Shown here: one piece after another, positions 36,590-48,235 of the stretch
Layout: the number at the start of each line of letters is the position of its first letter
How positions within the stretch are numbered: position 1 is the first letter of the stretch
DNA from: Acanthosepion esculentum
Lineage: Eukaryota; Mollusca; Cephalopoda; Sepiida; Sepiidae
Assembly: GCA_964036315.1 (NCBI GenBank)
Contig: OZ038498.1
Coordinates: forward strand, 5,004,778-5,068,777
Length of the DNA: 64,000 bases
Direction of reading: 5' to 3'
The notes under the pieces: generated by a model
Databases searched by the model: none
The model's input: only the letters and a program-made list of their open reading frames with translations
Told to the model about the DNA's origin: nothing
Program-made: the position numbers and the translations under genes

Positions 36590-37300
36590 CACAATCCACT
36601 GAATGTGATTTCTTTGGTAATAGGCTACATATTGGGACAAATACCTATGTACTGTCATCATAGCTGTCCACATCTTCCTATCCTTCATAGATCTTAGCAA
36701 TGATTGTCTTTTTTTAGTATCTCACCACCTCCTTGTTCTGCCATCCAAGCTCCATTAGGCAGGTTAATCACTGCTTTCATCTGTCCCTCTTGAGTGTCAA
36801 ACTTGTTCAGGCCTTATATAGCAGTTTAGCACTTTTTTTCTTTGTTTCTAACAAAATTTGCCTGTTTTCGTATATATTTTGTATAGTTTTGGAAAGAAGC
36901 TTTTGCTATTCCAATTTGCCTTTGGGTTGCTTCAGTCACATTTTCCAAAACATTTTCCAGATATTTAGACGTTTGTATTCGTTTGCTTTTGGCATCTCCA
37001 ATTCATAGTTCACATCTTGGCCTCATACATTCCGTCTTCTAACAATTGATGGTTAGTCCTTTCTTCTCACTTTCCTTTACTACCTTTGTTTATGAGGTCC
37101 TGTAGTTTTCTGTCTCTCCTATCAACATATCTTATAATGATTGTGCCCACAGATAATAAATCCCAGTAGGATCTCCAATCCTCTTGGATGAATAGGTCTT
37201 CTGACACAATTTAGGTTACATCATTGTACTACATTTACTATCATCATGATACCATTTTAGACTATTTGTGTCACGAAAGCAAAAACTTCTCCCTTGCATG
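36590..37300 (-). mobile_element. LINE reverse-transcriptase C-terminal relic
   Basis: Minus-strand frames, read from high to low coordinates: a stretch IIIRYVDRRDRKLQDLI corresponds to the N-I-R-Y-A-D-D-T block of LINE reverse transcriptases with the catalytic YADD decayed to YVDR. Then SEKKGLTINC with KTECM, ELEIGDAKSKRIQ with KYLENVL, and finally SMKDRKMWTAMM, resembling the KDRK.WR.MI motif that ends such ORF2 proteins. Order and spacing fit the C-terminal third of an endonuclease/reverse transcriptase LINE of a different clade from the jockey relic at 34-35.5 kb. Multiple frameshifts and a missing stretch between blocks show it is dead. Confidence 0.75.
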
Positions 37301-38689
37301 GTCACAAGTACTTTAAAGATGCAAAACAGAAGAGACAGACTAAAACATATATGCATCACTTCTCAAACAATACTAGTTTGTTTACTGAAGAATTAATGAA
37401 GTCCTTTTAGAAGAACAAAAGAAACTGGTCAATGGTGTTAGAGTTTACTTGAAATAGAAGCAGCATAGTCAAATACCAAGAATTCAGGTTTTATTAACTA
37501 CCTTGTGTATGAAAATTACATGCTCTGATAAAGAGAGTAATTTCTTGTTCAGGTCATTATAGTGTTTAAAGAAGCAGGTGCAACTCATTAATTTTGCACA
37601 GCCAATGCCCATTGCCAGAAAGCCATTTGAAAAATGATCACCATCCAAAAGAATGTGAATTACCTTTCATGTATGTAATTATAATCTGTATATTATTTCT
37701 AAGATGATGAAAAACACTTTGCTCTTTTTCCTTTGTATGATCATATATCACTATCAAACAGAAAATTCCATGGGTCTAGTTTTCTGTATAGATAACTGTA
37801 TGCTTTCAAGTAATAACAAAGCTATAGAAGGCTGAGGTTATTCAAGGTTACCATCAGTCATCAAGAACACAGTAATCCATTTTCCAGTCAAGGTCAGTAA
37901 TTTCTAGCAAATTCTGGGCACTTCTGAGACTGTTCAGAAATCAACTGGGTTCCTCAACCATCTTCAGCTGCTTTGTATTCCTCCACACAAGTTTCAACTC
38001 TCCAAAATTATGCAATGGAACTGTCAAGTAGGTTTTTTTTTAAATGACTGGGATAGGCAAAAAGGAAATTATGTTCATTCTTAGAATCCGTGTAATTCCA
38101 AGACTTTCCTTTGAAATTCAAATGGCTTCAATTCCGAGTGAGGCACAGTTTGACCACCAACAAAAGACCAATCTTTCATGATCATTGGTCTCCATGCTTT
38201 TCCCACAACCAATTCTATTTTGCTTGTTATAGAGTTCAATCATCAATGTTTTTAGACTCTCACCCAGTTATAGAAGTATTAATATGGTGCATCCAGAAAA
38301 TCTATCAGCCTAAAAGACTACATAATTTGTTTTATTTTCAGCATCAGAATAACTTTTCAGTAACAACTACCTATTCATCTCCCCCTCCCCCGCTCATTTA
38401 TGTCATTAAAAAAATGTTAATATAAATGTATTTTTCTGTTTATAATTGAAGTTATTTGTTCCTGAACAATACTATAATACTTTAATAGAAAAAATAAAAG
38501 AAACCTATTTTTATTCAACATTCCCAATGAAAATAAAAAGCTTACATAAACAGTTCAGGAAAAATTACTGAATAAATAAAATGGGACAATTTTTTTTAAA
38601 AAAAGTACAAAATTTGAAAATAATTACAAACTCCAATAGTCAATTGGATTAAGCTTTGGTTTATGAATTTGAGGATATAAGTAATTGTG

Positions 38690-38990
38690 AGTACAATCCC
38701 TAGGCCTGGTAGTACAGACACAATGGAAACAATGTGAGCAATAACTGAGTAGTACTATAACGGACATGATGAGATATCCCTAGATATGGAGGGCAGAATG
38801 AGAACATTCTGCCCCTGTAGAATTGAAATGAATCCTTTATTAATATAAAAGGTTCAGTCCAAAATTCTCTAACGGTTACCTAGAGTGACAGATACCAGAA
38901 GAAGGCTTTTATGGGTACAACAGTCAAAACGTTGTAATGATAACAACAAAGAAAAGTACATTAGTCCAAATATAAATAACAAACTAGTAA
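38690..38990. mobile_element. Fold-back family, diverged partial copy
   Basis: Contains AGTACAATCCCTAGGCCTGG (B-box-like side), GGTTCAGTCCAAAATTC, CAGAAGAAGGCTTTTATGGG, ACAACAGTCAAAACGTTGTA and ATTAGTCCAAATATAAATAA, in the order of the right halves of copies at 33 kb and 40 kb. An unrelated perfect hairpin, GGGCAGAATG-AGAA-CATTCTGCCC, lies at 38791-38814. Confidence 0.5.
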
Positions 38991-40007
38991 ATTTTATAAC
39001 TTCATGTGCTAATAATTACTTTTTTTTACCCTTTATAATTTAACTTGTAAACCCCTTAAGATTGTGCTTGAAGGAGATTCAACTTTAACAAAATTTGATA
39101 TAGTTAATATGGAAATAACTTCACCACGATATTTTATCAAATTTATAATTTTACCAGATTCAATTCTAATGGATAACAAAAATTTTATTTCTCTAAAATA
39201 ACATATTTGGTAGAATTTATAAACCAGGATATAATTCAAATTTCATAAGTAAAATGTCATAAGGTAAAGTTTATTATCTGTTTTATTGCAATGTATGTAC
39301 AGAAAATTCAACATATACATTGTATATAATTTGGATTTTAACCTATAACTATGAAAGCATAAAAGTGTGAATTGTTTTAAATTTTTTTATTAGAAAGATT
39401 GTAATAAATTCATTTTGAAACAATTTGGTTTAATTCCTTTTGTTTTTACTCATTATGACACCGTACATGAAAATGACAAACTCATAGGCCGATTTGATTT
39501 GTGTGCATGATATTGTCATAGTAACAAATATTTATCAACTTTGAGTTTTTTTGTTGAAGCAGTCATCTGCATGTTGTCCCCATTTTTGTGCAGTTTTTCA
39601 TTTGTCTTTTATATATTTTTTGAGCTTCTACTTGTAAGTTTAACAGTTAGTTTTCATATTACAATAAATCATCTATCAATTTTCTTAAAATTGTAAAAAA
39701 AAAAAAAAAAAAAAAGACTGAATTAAATAGCCAAGTTCAGTAATTGTTTTTAGAGCAATTAATTCATTAAGTCATAGTTTGACAATAAGTATGCCTGCAA
39801 ATTCAAGTTTTTAATAAGGATAAAATTTACCATCTCCAGCTCCCTACTACACCAATACTGAAATCTCTAACAAAAATAGTTGACTGTTTCTCTGCAGCCC
39901 AGCCTTTGTTGGAACTAAATGACTATAGCCAAAAGCTTTCAAATAGAAAATGATAAGGTATTCAAAATAATTATATGCCTTATTATTTGGACAAGCATGC
40001 ACATCTG

Positions 40008-40615
40008 AGTCGTTACACTGACAATGTTTTGGCCATTGTACTTCAAGTATCATACTTGGTAACCTGAGAATTTTGAACTGAACTCTTTATTTAATCAACA
40101 GGGATAGTTTGGTCTCATCTCCCTTTTCAATGGAATGAGAATAATCTCTCTCCATGTTAAAGAGGGACATTTCATTTCAATTAATTCTCACCAGTCTTAT
40201 TTACTTTTGTGTAACTTATCTGTTTCTTCCACTGAACCAGATTATACAACTTTGCAGTACTACCAGACCTAGAGATTGAACTTACAACTACCAGGGAACC
40301 AATCAAATATGTCCTAACCAATGTTTTAATACACTAGACCACATGTTTCTTGTGTCAATATACACAAGTGGAAGAAACAGACAAGCAACACACAAAAGGT
40401 GAATAAGACTGGTGAGCATTAATTGATATGAAATATCCCCAAAGCATGGAAAGTGGAATGACAAAAATACTCATACAGATTGAAGAAAGGGGGGCTTGGT
40501 TCAAAATTCTGAGAAGGTTACCAAGTACAATGACTAATACCTAAGGAAAATCAGACAGTACAACAGCCAAAGTATTGTGAGTGTTATACTCACAATACTT
40601 TGGCTGTTGTACTGT
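40008..40615. mobile_element. Fold-back element, about 600 bp, with tRNA-like centre
   Basis: The whole segment folds on itself. Left blocks are 40040-40097 (CATTGTACTTCAAG...TTGGTAACCTGAGAATTTTG) and 40162-40232 (ACATTTCATTTCAATTAATT...CTGTTTCTTCCAC). Their complements are at 40368-40440 and 40485-40583. The central part on the minus strand (40346-40265) has TGTGGTCTAGTGTATTAAAA and AAGTTCAATCTCTAGG, in tRNA A/B-box order and spacing, as in tRNA-derived SINEs. At the right end the arm is followed by its own inverted copy, making the 28-bp palindrome at 40555-40615. Confidence 0.65.
40265..40346 (-). repeat. tRNA-like pol III promoter region of a SINE-type centre
   Basis: Read on the minus strand: TGTGGTCTAGTGTATTAAAA resembles an A box (TGGTCTAGTG) and GTAAGTTCAATCTCTAGG resembles a B box (GTTCAATCTC). 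It is not a functional tRNA gene: no acceptor stem closes it, and the region is embedded between the arms of a fold-back repeat. Confidence 0.5.
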
Positions 40616-41469
40616 TCTCAAGATGAGAATATGAGTTAGAATAATGATAATTTCTTATCTAAAAAAAATTTGACAAACAATTCAAACAGAAATTCCACTT
40701 AATTTTTAATGAATTTCACCAAGCTCATATCTAACTTTATATTTCCAATCCAACATCTCTTATTGGAATCAAAGGCTCCGGTTTTTTGGTTTTTTTACAA
40801 GAATGAGCTTGTAGGGTGGGTTTTCAGTTAGCATTTGTAATAACCAGAGATATGCCAATAAATTAATTATTAGAGACTTAATCAACATATGATAATGAAA
40901 TTTAAATTTTAGATATTCTATTAAATCTATGAGAAATAGACAGGCACATACATACCAAATTAAGCATTTCATTCACTTTAAATTCATTTCTCTAATTTTG
41001 AACCTATCAATTATGGAAACAAGTTTTTAGAAACACCAATCAAATTTCCAGGTTCAAATTTCCAGAGTAAAACTATTTAATGCAATTTTTTTCTCAATCA
41101 TTCTAGACAAAGAGTGGCTACATAACTATGAAGTAAATAATCTACATCAATATATCTGTAGACCAATGATGAAAAAAAAAGCATTTATTTTATGCAACAA
41201 ACTCCTTTTCTGTTAATAAATGATTCTCTATAGAAAACAAAGATCCAACTCATAATATTAGGTTGAAACAGAAGGTGATAGCATTTTAACCATGTGATTT
41301 CTTTACACATATAACTGAAATTTATAACATATATAAATATTCTGAAGGGAGAGAAAAGGAAGAAAATGTGATACATCTTTATCATTTGATGCTCTATTAT
41401 TTCTGGAAAGGAAAAATAAAATACAATCTCCAAATAAAAAAAAAAAAAGATATGTGCTGTTTATGAAAG

Positions 41470-42260
41470 TGGTGCCATAGTTGGGTACACCGTAAGTGGA
41501 AATTTTGATCTTAAAAACCAAGAATGCTTTGGCAAGGCTTCCGTCAATGATGATGACCACCAGACTGAAACACTGATTTAAAATAATCCAGTTTACATGA
41601 GACCCTACACAGATATTCTCCATCTCACATATGAGCATTGTAAAGCATTTGAAAAAACTTGGATACATGAATTGTTACAATATCTGTGTGCCTCACATTT
41701 TAACAGAAAAGATTTAATGAACTAAATTTCCATCTGTGAACCATTTTTGAAAAGAACAAAATCACTGAAAGATAGTGAAGAAAGTGAAACGAGTCATTAT
41801 TAACCACTCCAAAAGCATGTCGACATTTAAAGAAAGTGATGCTGTGTATCTGGTAGGATTGGAAAGCACTGTGTATTACAAAAGCTCCTCCCACAAAATA
41901 AGACACAGTAAATTCAGACAAATACAGTTCCCAAGTGCACTGATTAAAGGCAGCACAAAATGAAAAACAGATGGAATTGGCAAATCAGGAGGGTGTCATC
42001 TTCCATCAGGACTATATCAGACCTGGCAGAAATTGGTGCAGCATGGATGGGACATCCATCTCCCCTTTCCGCACTCCCCATGACCTTGCACCTTTAGATT
42101 ACTGCTTATTTTGATCCATACAAAATTCTCTTAAATGAGAAGAACTTCAATTCTCTGGAAGCCTGCAATAATCAGTTCATCACCCAGAAAGACACAATGT
42201 TTTGGGAGAATAGAATTATGAAGCTGCTTCAAAGATGGTAAAAGTTAGAAGAAAATGGCA
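41470..42260 (+). mobile_element. mariner (irritans-type) transposase relic
   Basis: Plus-strand frames show, in order, fragments similar to irritans mariners: KAFEKTWIHELLQYLCASHF, RKDLMN-ISICEPFLKR, a VSGRIGKHCVLQKLLPQNKT segment, then GGCHLPSGLYQTWQKLVQHGW (frame-shifted HQD region), PHDLAPLDYCLF with the third catalytic D, and NFNSLEACNNQF. At least five stops and several frameshifts. No inverted terminal repeats were recognised, so the extent is approximate. It is on the opposite strand and more decayed than the copy at 25.6-26.8 kb. Confidence 0.8.
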
Positions 42261-42773
42261 CAGATGTTCAAATAAATCTATGTACAAATATTATTATTTG
42301 AAATTCACTAAAAAAAAAAAAAAAAAAAAAAATGGTTCCACACAATATTTATAATTAATGTCAGAGTTGTATGCAAGTTATTAGATGTCCGTCAAGAAAT
42401 TATCTGATTAAATTACTGTTTACAAACTTGATACAATTAAAGTTAAAAATAGTTAAAAAGTTGAAAAAAGTGGTTTTAAATGAATAAACAATGGTTGGTT
42501 TAATCATTAGTGTCTTCAATATAAAGCAAGGCAACTTTATAAACTTATATCTTAACCCACTCTTAATCTGGAGAATGCCAAATGTTACCTAAATTTAGCC
42601 TTCTCCAGCACAAAGTCACAAGTGTGAAAGAGTCTAATAGGGTTTGAACTCATTAAGAGTTAATCTTTATTATGTAACTCACAGGTTAATCATATATATA
42701 CTCCTTACAGCTAAAGTTGTTGTATATTTCATGAAATTCCAATGTCATTTTTCAAGTAGAAAGTAATCCTACA

Positions 42774-42970
42774 TTATTTCTTTAAATCTCTTTCCTCATT
42801 ATGTGCCCCAGAAAGTTCAGATATCTCTTTCTGATTCCTAGTATCAGTTTCCTTGGAGTTCCTGCTTTTCTTCAAAACATTCTTGTTAAGCACATGTTCT
42901 GTCCATGATATATAGTTCACAAATATTTCAAAATCTCTTCCTGATGTATTCCATATATACAATGAAGTTT
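42774..42970 (-). mobile_element. LINE ORF2 C-terminal fragment
   Basis: A 62-codon minus-strand frame reads ISWTEHVLNKNVLKKSRN followed by KEISELSGAHNEERDLKK. This matches the WTDHVSNEEVLRK...RKRQL.FLGHIMRKE block found between reverse transcriptase and C-terminus in the LINE type of 36.6-37.3 kb. It is the block missing there, so this could be a second truncated insertion or a displaced part. No start or splice context supports a host exon, although it lies on the ARGLU1 sense strand. Confidence 0.55.
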
Positions 42971-42974
42971 AACT

Positions 42975-45459
42975 TAAAATAACAATTGGATTTTAGAAAC
43001 ATTTTACTTTAGATTATGTCCATTTAAAATTGAAATATAGTTTTCAATACAAGTTAATATCAATATTTTCTGTAAAATATGAATTTTAATGTAAACTAAC
43101 AGATTGAATTTTTATTATCATTCAAAAGTGATTTGTACATTTTAATTATATCCGTTTTGAACAAAGCTTTATCATTCAGTTACAGTGAAAATTAAAATTT
43201 ATTTTTAATCACTTAAATCCCATAAGTATTTGGAAACTTTGAAAATGAACAAGAAAGAAAAATGGAAATAAAAATGTTTTAATATTGTTTTAGGAAGCAA
43301 ACAATTCATGTTGTTCTATCACTATTAATGGGAGAACATTTTCTTCTTCTAATCAACTAGCTCAGTAAATTAGGAGTAATTTTTCTATAATTAAAAAGCA
43401 TAAAGTCAAAAGACTTTAATTCTCAAAGAATCATTTAATATACTTATCAAAATTATTGTACAAAATAAATTTGCTACTAATGAAATATGGTTGTTTATTT
43501 ACATAATGGGATAAGAATGAAGATTAAATTTAGTAATTACTTCAATTAAGTTTTGCTCTTGTTGAAATTATTAAAACATCTTGTGTAATGTCTTTACAAC
43601 AAAAATATAATTTACAAGATACAAACATTCCAGAGATGTCTGCATTTCATGTGGAAGCTTAATCTGAACAAAGATCAATCTTAAAATCAACATTGAAGAA
43701 TGAATCCAATGAATGAAGTAGAAGACATAAATTCAAAAATTTTACTAAATTTTTTCATATGGCTGAAGAAAAAAAACATTTACCAAATAGGGAGAAAATC
43801 ATGTAAATATTTTTAACTGAAACTTTAAGATGAGTAGAAAGAAAATTTAATTTTACTTTTAAATGATCTTAAGGGATTTAACTCTCCTCCCAAACTCTAT
43901 CCTCTTTCAAAGTGGGATTAACTGACAAATCAATTGTTCAATTAGTACAAAGTAGCTACTGCACTACTAATGCCTGGTAGGAATTTAGTCTATTTCACCT
44001 TCCTATTTAAGTTTCTCTTCTATCTATGCCATTTATTTGAATGTCTACTATATTAAAAACTTAATTTTTATCAAATTATTTTTTCAACTTTATGAGTCAA
44101 ATGGAAATTGATTCATTTTAGCAAGAGATCACCATTTACCTTTTCAAACAAAGAAACCAATGATAGTTGAAGTTGAAATTGCAAAAATATTAGAATTTTT
44201 TTTCCATATTTGCTATTTATAAAAACAGTTCTTGTTTGAGTATAATGATACACAATTTATTCTAAAAAGGGAGAAAAATATAAAAGTATACTATGAAGGT
44301 TTATTTCTTATTTATAACTTATTTTAATATTTTGAAGCTGAAAATAACTTGTATATAGTCTTAAGGAATTCAGAGATTATGTATGTTAATATGTGATAGA
44401 ATTCTGAAAAATTCCGACAAGTCTTATTGCAAACTAGATAAAGGGAGATAATTAAGAAAGAAAAATTACTACTACTACTACTACTCACAGCAAGATATAT
44501 GAGCATTTATAATTTAACAAGACAGAGGGAGATGGGATTAATCTATTAGAAACCCATACCTTCTTTTTATCCTGCCACCCAGTTATATCGATGGGGTTTA
44601 TATTGCAATATAGTTACTAGATACTATATGGTCATATAGTAAACATTTTCAAAATTCTGAGAATATATTTTTATACAGTTGAAAACAAAAACTATTTCTG
44701 TTCGCATTTCAGTGGGCAACTCAGTAAATACTAAATATCTATATATCCAAAAAAGAAATAATTCCATTAGAAAATAGAGATTATATTCTCAAAATAGAAA
44801 ACCTAAGACTAAATATTGTAGAAAAATCAGCAACACCAGATTTATTGTATTGGCTCAAAAGAGTTGATCAATTCTAATTTCTTTTTTTATTTCTTCCTCA
44901 TTTTAAAAAAAAAAGTGATAATAAAACTGACTGCATTGTAAATATCCATTCTTCTCCAGGTTATTGAGTAGAATTAAATAAAATGAATTTACATCAAAAT
45001 CTGTGCATAATTGAATGACAAAATTACTTCTTCAGTCTAATAATACTTTTATTGATGGAGTTTTATATATGAATTTTGTGGGAGTGGGGATAGAGAAATA
45101 AAATAAACAATTAAGAAATGCTGAAGATGAATGCATAATGAAGGAGTTTTTTCTCCATTGTCATTCAATTACCTGCTATTAGTCTGATATAGAAATTTGT
45201 ATATATCTTCCTTGATAATCTGTATAAATTCATACATTAAACAATTCTGATGAAAACAGCATATTTTATGATGAGCAGCTAAACTTTTAGATAAAATATT
45301 AAACTATGTACAGATTCTTAATTTGCTAAAAGAAATTTGTCAAGTTATAAACATCTAAAAGTCACTGTTCATATTCTAATAAATTTCTAAGAGCCTAATT
45401 TTATAAAGTATTTCAGGTCTAATATACAAATAGCAAAAATATATAAAAAATATACTTAC
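42975..45459 (-). other. ARGLU1: 5' part of the 34-kb ARGLU1 intron, featureless
   Basis: AT-rich intronic sequence leading from the donor at 45459. I recognise no transposon, RNA gene or conserved block. It holds a (TAC)n triplet run at 44466-44485 and assorted homopolymers. Confidence 0.5.
44466..44485. repeat. (TAC)n trinucleotide repeat
   Basis: Six to seven perfect triplets in the long ARGLU1 intron. Confidence 0.9.
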
Positions 45460-45543
45460 TAATTTTCTCCGAGCTTCTTCAATCTTTTTATTATTTTCCT
45501 CCATTATGCGTTCAAGGTCTTCTCGCTTTTTCCGCTCCTCTTC
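45460..45543 (-). CDS. ARGLU1: ARGLU1, short penultimate coding exon
   Basis: An 84-nt phase 0/0 exon of 28 codons. The product begins EEERKKREDLERIMEENN and continues KKIEEARRKL, matching the ERAKREELERILEENN...AEAQAKL stretch of vertebrate ARGLU1. It continues the Glu/Arg/Lys coiled coil in frame from the upstream exon and into the last one. Because its length is divisible by three and both flanking introns are phase 0, skipping it would keep the reading frame and shorten the helix by 28 residues. The donor is a perfect GTAAGT. The acceptor ends CTTTGTAG but is preceded by a poorly pyrimidine-rich stretch. Triplet and G-rich repeats lie about 110-290 nt upstream on the sense (minus) strand. 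Confidence 0.95.
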
Positions 45544-45650
45544 CTACAAAGACAGGTGACAGTGTTCATATGGTGATAAACAAGAGGGTAAGATAATGAG
45601 GTTGGAAAGGAGAGGTGAGCTGTGGATAAAAAAAAAAGTCTAATATGACG

Positions 45651-45826
45651 ACGACAGCAGCAGCAAGCATTGAAATTTTTAAAAGCAAAGGATGAAAACA
45701 ATGACACTCCGGCAAGACTGCAGAAGTAGTAGCAGTAGCAGCAGCGACAGCAGTAGTACCAGTGGCAGTTCCACAACCACTACACCCTCCGCCGCCGCCA
45801 CCACCACCACCACCATTGGCCACCAA
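45651..45826 (-). repeat. Triplet-repeat cluster with G-rich sense-strand tract
   Basis: The plus strand carries GACGACGACAGCAGCAGCAA, AGTAGTAGCAGTAGCAGCAG and CCGCCGCCGCCACCACCACC. On the ARGLU1 sense strand these read as CTG/GTC triplets and a run of GGTGG and GGCGG repeats at 45814-45785. The cluster lies about 110-290 nt upstream of the acceptor of exon 45460-45543. Low-complexity peptides predicted across it are not genes. Confidence 0.85.
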
Positions 45827-46430
45827 AATATATGGTGGAAGAGGCGGAAGAGACATGGTCAATATTACTGAGGAGCATGTTGGCATAAAACAAGTCTTGA
45901 AATTCAAAATTCTCACTATATTAAGAAAATCAAATTCAAATTAACTTTTGTCTAATTATTTGTTCAACTGACATGAGGGAGTTAAATGAAAATGAATTCA
46001 CTTTTGGCAACATTATGTGTCAAAAATATACAAGAATAAAATCTGGATAACAAATACTTGAATATTAATTTAACCACCTTGTGTTAACTTTCATCAAAAG
46101 AAAAGCACAAACTTGGACATTTAAAATTTATGAAGGATCATTGAGAAGTGAAAAAAAGTGACAAAGAATAAAAAAAATATTACATGAAAATAATAAGAAA
46201 ATCATACATACCAGTTGAATTTCTTTAATTATTAAAAAAAAAAATCAAAGATTAGAATTTGAGGAAAGTTATTTAGAATATATAATAGGGATTTTAATTT
46301 TTTAATTAAAAAAAAAATAAAAAAATTAGTGATTTCTGTACAAGATTTTAATTTTTCAACTTTTTTAACACAAGGATATATCAAAGGCCCAGCCTTTCAC
46401 TTGGAGGGCAGTTTATATGTATGTATACAT

Positions 46431-46469
46431 GTGTGTGTGCATATATATACCAATATATATACACACGCA

Positions 46470-46500
<31 letters not shown>

Positions 46501-46580
46501 CAAAAAAAAAATGTATATGCACATATATGTAAATACACACACACATTTAGGTATGTCGTGTGCATGTATATATACATATA
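46431..46580. repeat. Mixed (TG)n/(CA)n/(TA)n simple-repeat region with poly(A)
   Basis: Alternating purine-pyrimidine runs on both sides of an A-rich block (46484-46510): TGTGTGTGCATATATATACC, then CACACACACACAC, A-runs, then ACACACACACATTTAGG and GCATGTATATATACATATAT. Self-complementary in part. Confidence 0.9.
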
Positions 46581-46860
46581 TACATAAATCTAAAGTACAA
46601 TATTTTAAACAAATGGCACGGAGAAATGACAGACAATGTGACGTCATTGATAGAAAAGTATCTTTCTACATACCCAACAGTAGGTAGGTACACAGCTGTA
46701 GCACATGACACGATTATATCCTCTCCAGGAAGGAATGCCTCCTCTTCAAACTGTTTACTTCACTGCGGCAGCCAGTTTTCTCAAAGTTAAACAACAATAA
46801 AAGTCCCCAACTACAGGCACTGGTTAAAAACTAACTATTAGCCAGTTGGTAGTGGTGGCT

Positions 46861-46879
46861 GTAGTAGTAGTAGTAGTAA
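46861..46879. repeat. (GTA)n trinucleotide repeat
   Basis: Six GTA-type triplets passing into AAT. Confidence 0.85.
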
Positions 46880-48183
46880 TAATACTAACAGTAATAGAAA
46901 ATTGAGGGAATAGATGCAAAAAAATGAGGTGGAATAGGAGAGAGAGATAGAGAGAAAGATAAAAGTGAAAGTATATATAGATAAACAATTTGGTAGTTGA
47001 GATAATGATTCCATTGAAAAACCCTTACATAAAAGCATTATCAGAAAAAAAAAAAGAAAAGAAAAGAAAAAAAAGAAAAGAAAAAAACGAGAAGTCCTCT
47101 AAGCAAGTTGAGAAACAACATTTGATTATATTGGATTTTAGGACACAATAACATGTGCATGACAAATCAGAAAGAACCAAATTGTTCAATTCTGAAATTC
47201 TTCTTCAAGAAGTAAATGTTGGAAGAGGCAATTGAATGCGCAAAGTAGAAAGATTATTGGTAACTGACATGCAGAACCTGCTCAAAAAGACTAACAAATA
47301 CAGCCACCACTACTTACTGATTTGGTTCAGGGCCACCCACAAATCTCTAAAGTGAGGATTTGGAGGGGAAATTGGTTTCCTACAATGTCCAATGTAGTCA
47401 CATATCAACACCAATTCTTAATTTTAATGAATTCTATTAATACTGAATGTTGTACTGACTTTATCGCCAGTACGAGTTCAAACTTAAGCAGCAAGCTGAA
47501 TGGTTCCAGCAATTTAGAAGAATGCCTAATAATACTAATCTCAGCAAATCTTACAGCCTCATTTTGACAATAAAATTGCCCCATTACTAGGAAAATTTGA
47601 AAAGATCTAACTGAAATAAGACTTAAGTAAGAATGAAATAGAAGTTAGCATGGAAAATAACAAGAGTAAAAAAAGAGCCTTTGAATAGAGAGAGAAAAAT
47701 AACCAAATGGAAGTGGGACTAAAAATAGTCGTCTTTTAAAAATGAACAATGAAAGGGCAAGAGACAATAACAATACTGTCAGAAAATAGCAAGTTTTTAA
47801 AGCCTGAAAATTAATCTACATCATAAATAGCAAATATTTAACTGTAAAAGTCATTTCTATGAGAAATGAAACAATAAAAAAAGATAATTCAATACCAGCT
47901 AAGAATTAGTCCATTCAAAAACATATGTATTAATAAACAAATTGACAATGAGTTAAACAAGCACTGCCTAAAAAAAAAAAAAAAAGAAAAAAATGTTCAA
48001 TTATTGTTTTTTATATTTTAAGTATTTCTTCACTTAAAAGTTATTTCTTAGGTCTTGCTTATTAACTTTTCTATTTAAAAAAAAAAAAAAATCACTTTCT
48101 GGGAAGGACAAAGCAGTGATGGGATTGCAAAACCTTTTGCAATTTTGTAAATAAAACCCCTATTCCTTCAGATCCAACCCAAT

Positions 48184-48235
48184 CTATATATATATATATA
48201 TATAGATCTATATATATATCTATATATATATATAT
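48184..48235. repeat. (TA)n with two ATCTA interruptions
   Basis: Long TA-rich palindromic microsatellite, interrupted at AGATCTA and TATCTAT. Confidence 0.95.

Noticed and set aside
40265..40346. Functional tRNA gene
   Set aside because: A/B-box-like motifs exist but no acceptor stem or complete cloverleaf can be formed. It is a SINE-like remnant inside a fold-back repeat.
42774..42962. Possible additional ARGLU1 exon on the sense strand (charged, Glu/Lys-rich)
   Set aside because: The composition resembles ARGLU1, but the residues align with a LINE ORF2 block, and the flanking exons already join in phase with a complete family alignment.
45504..45944. Poly-proline, glycine-rich and cysteine-rich frames
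   Set aside because: Translations of the triplet cluster in the ARGLU1 intron. They overlap the real exon in other frames.
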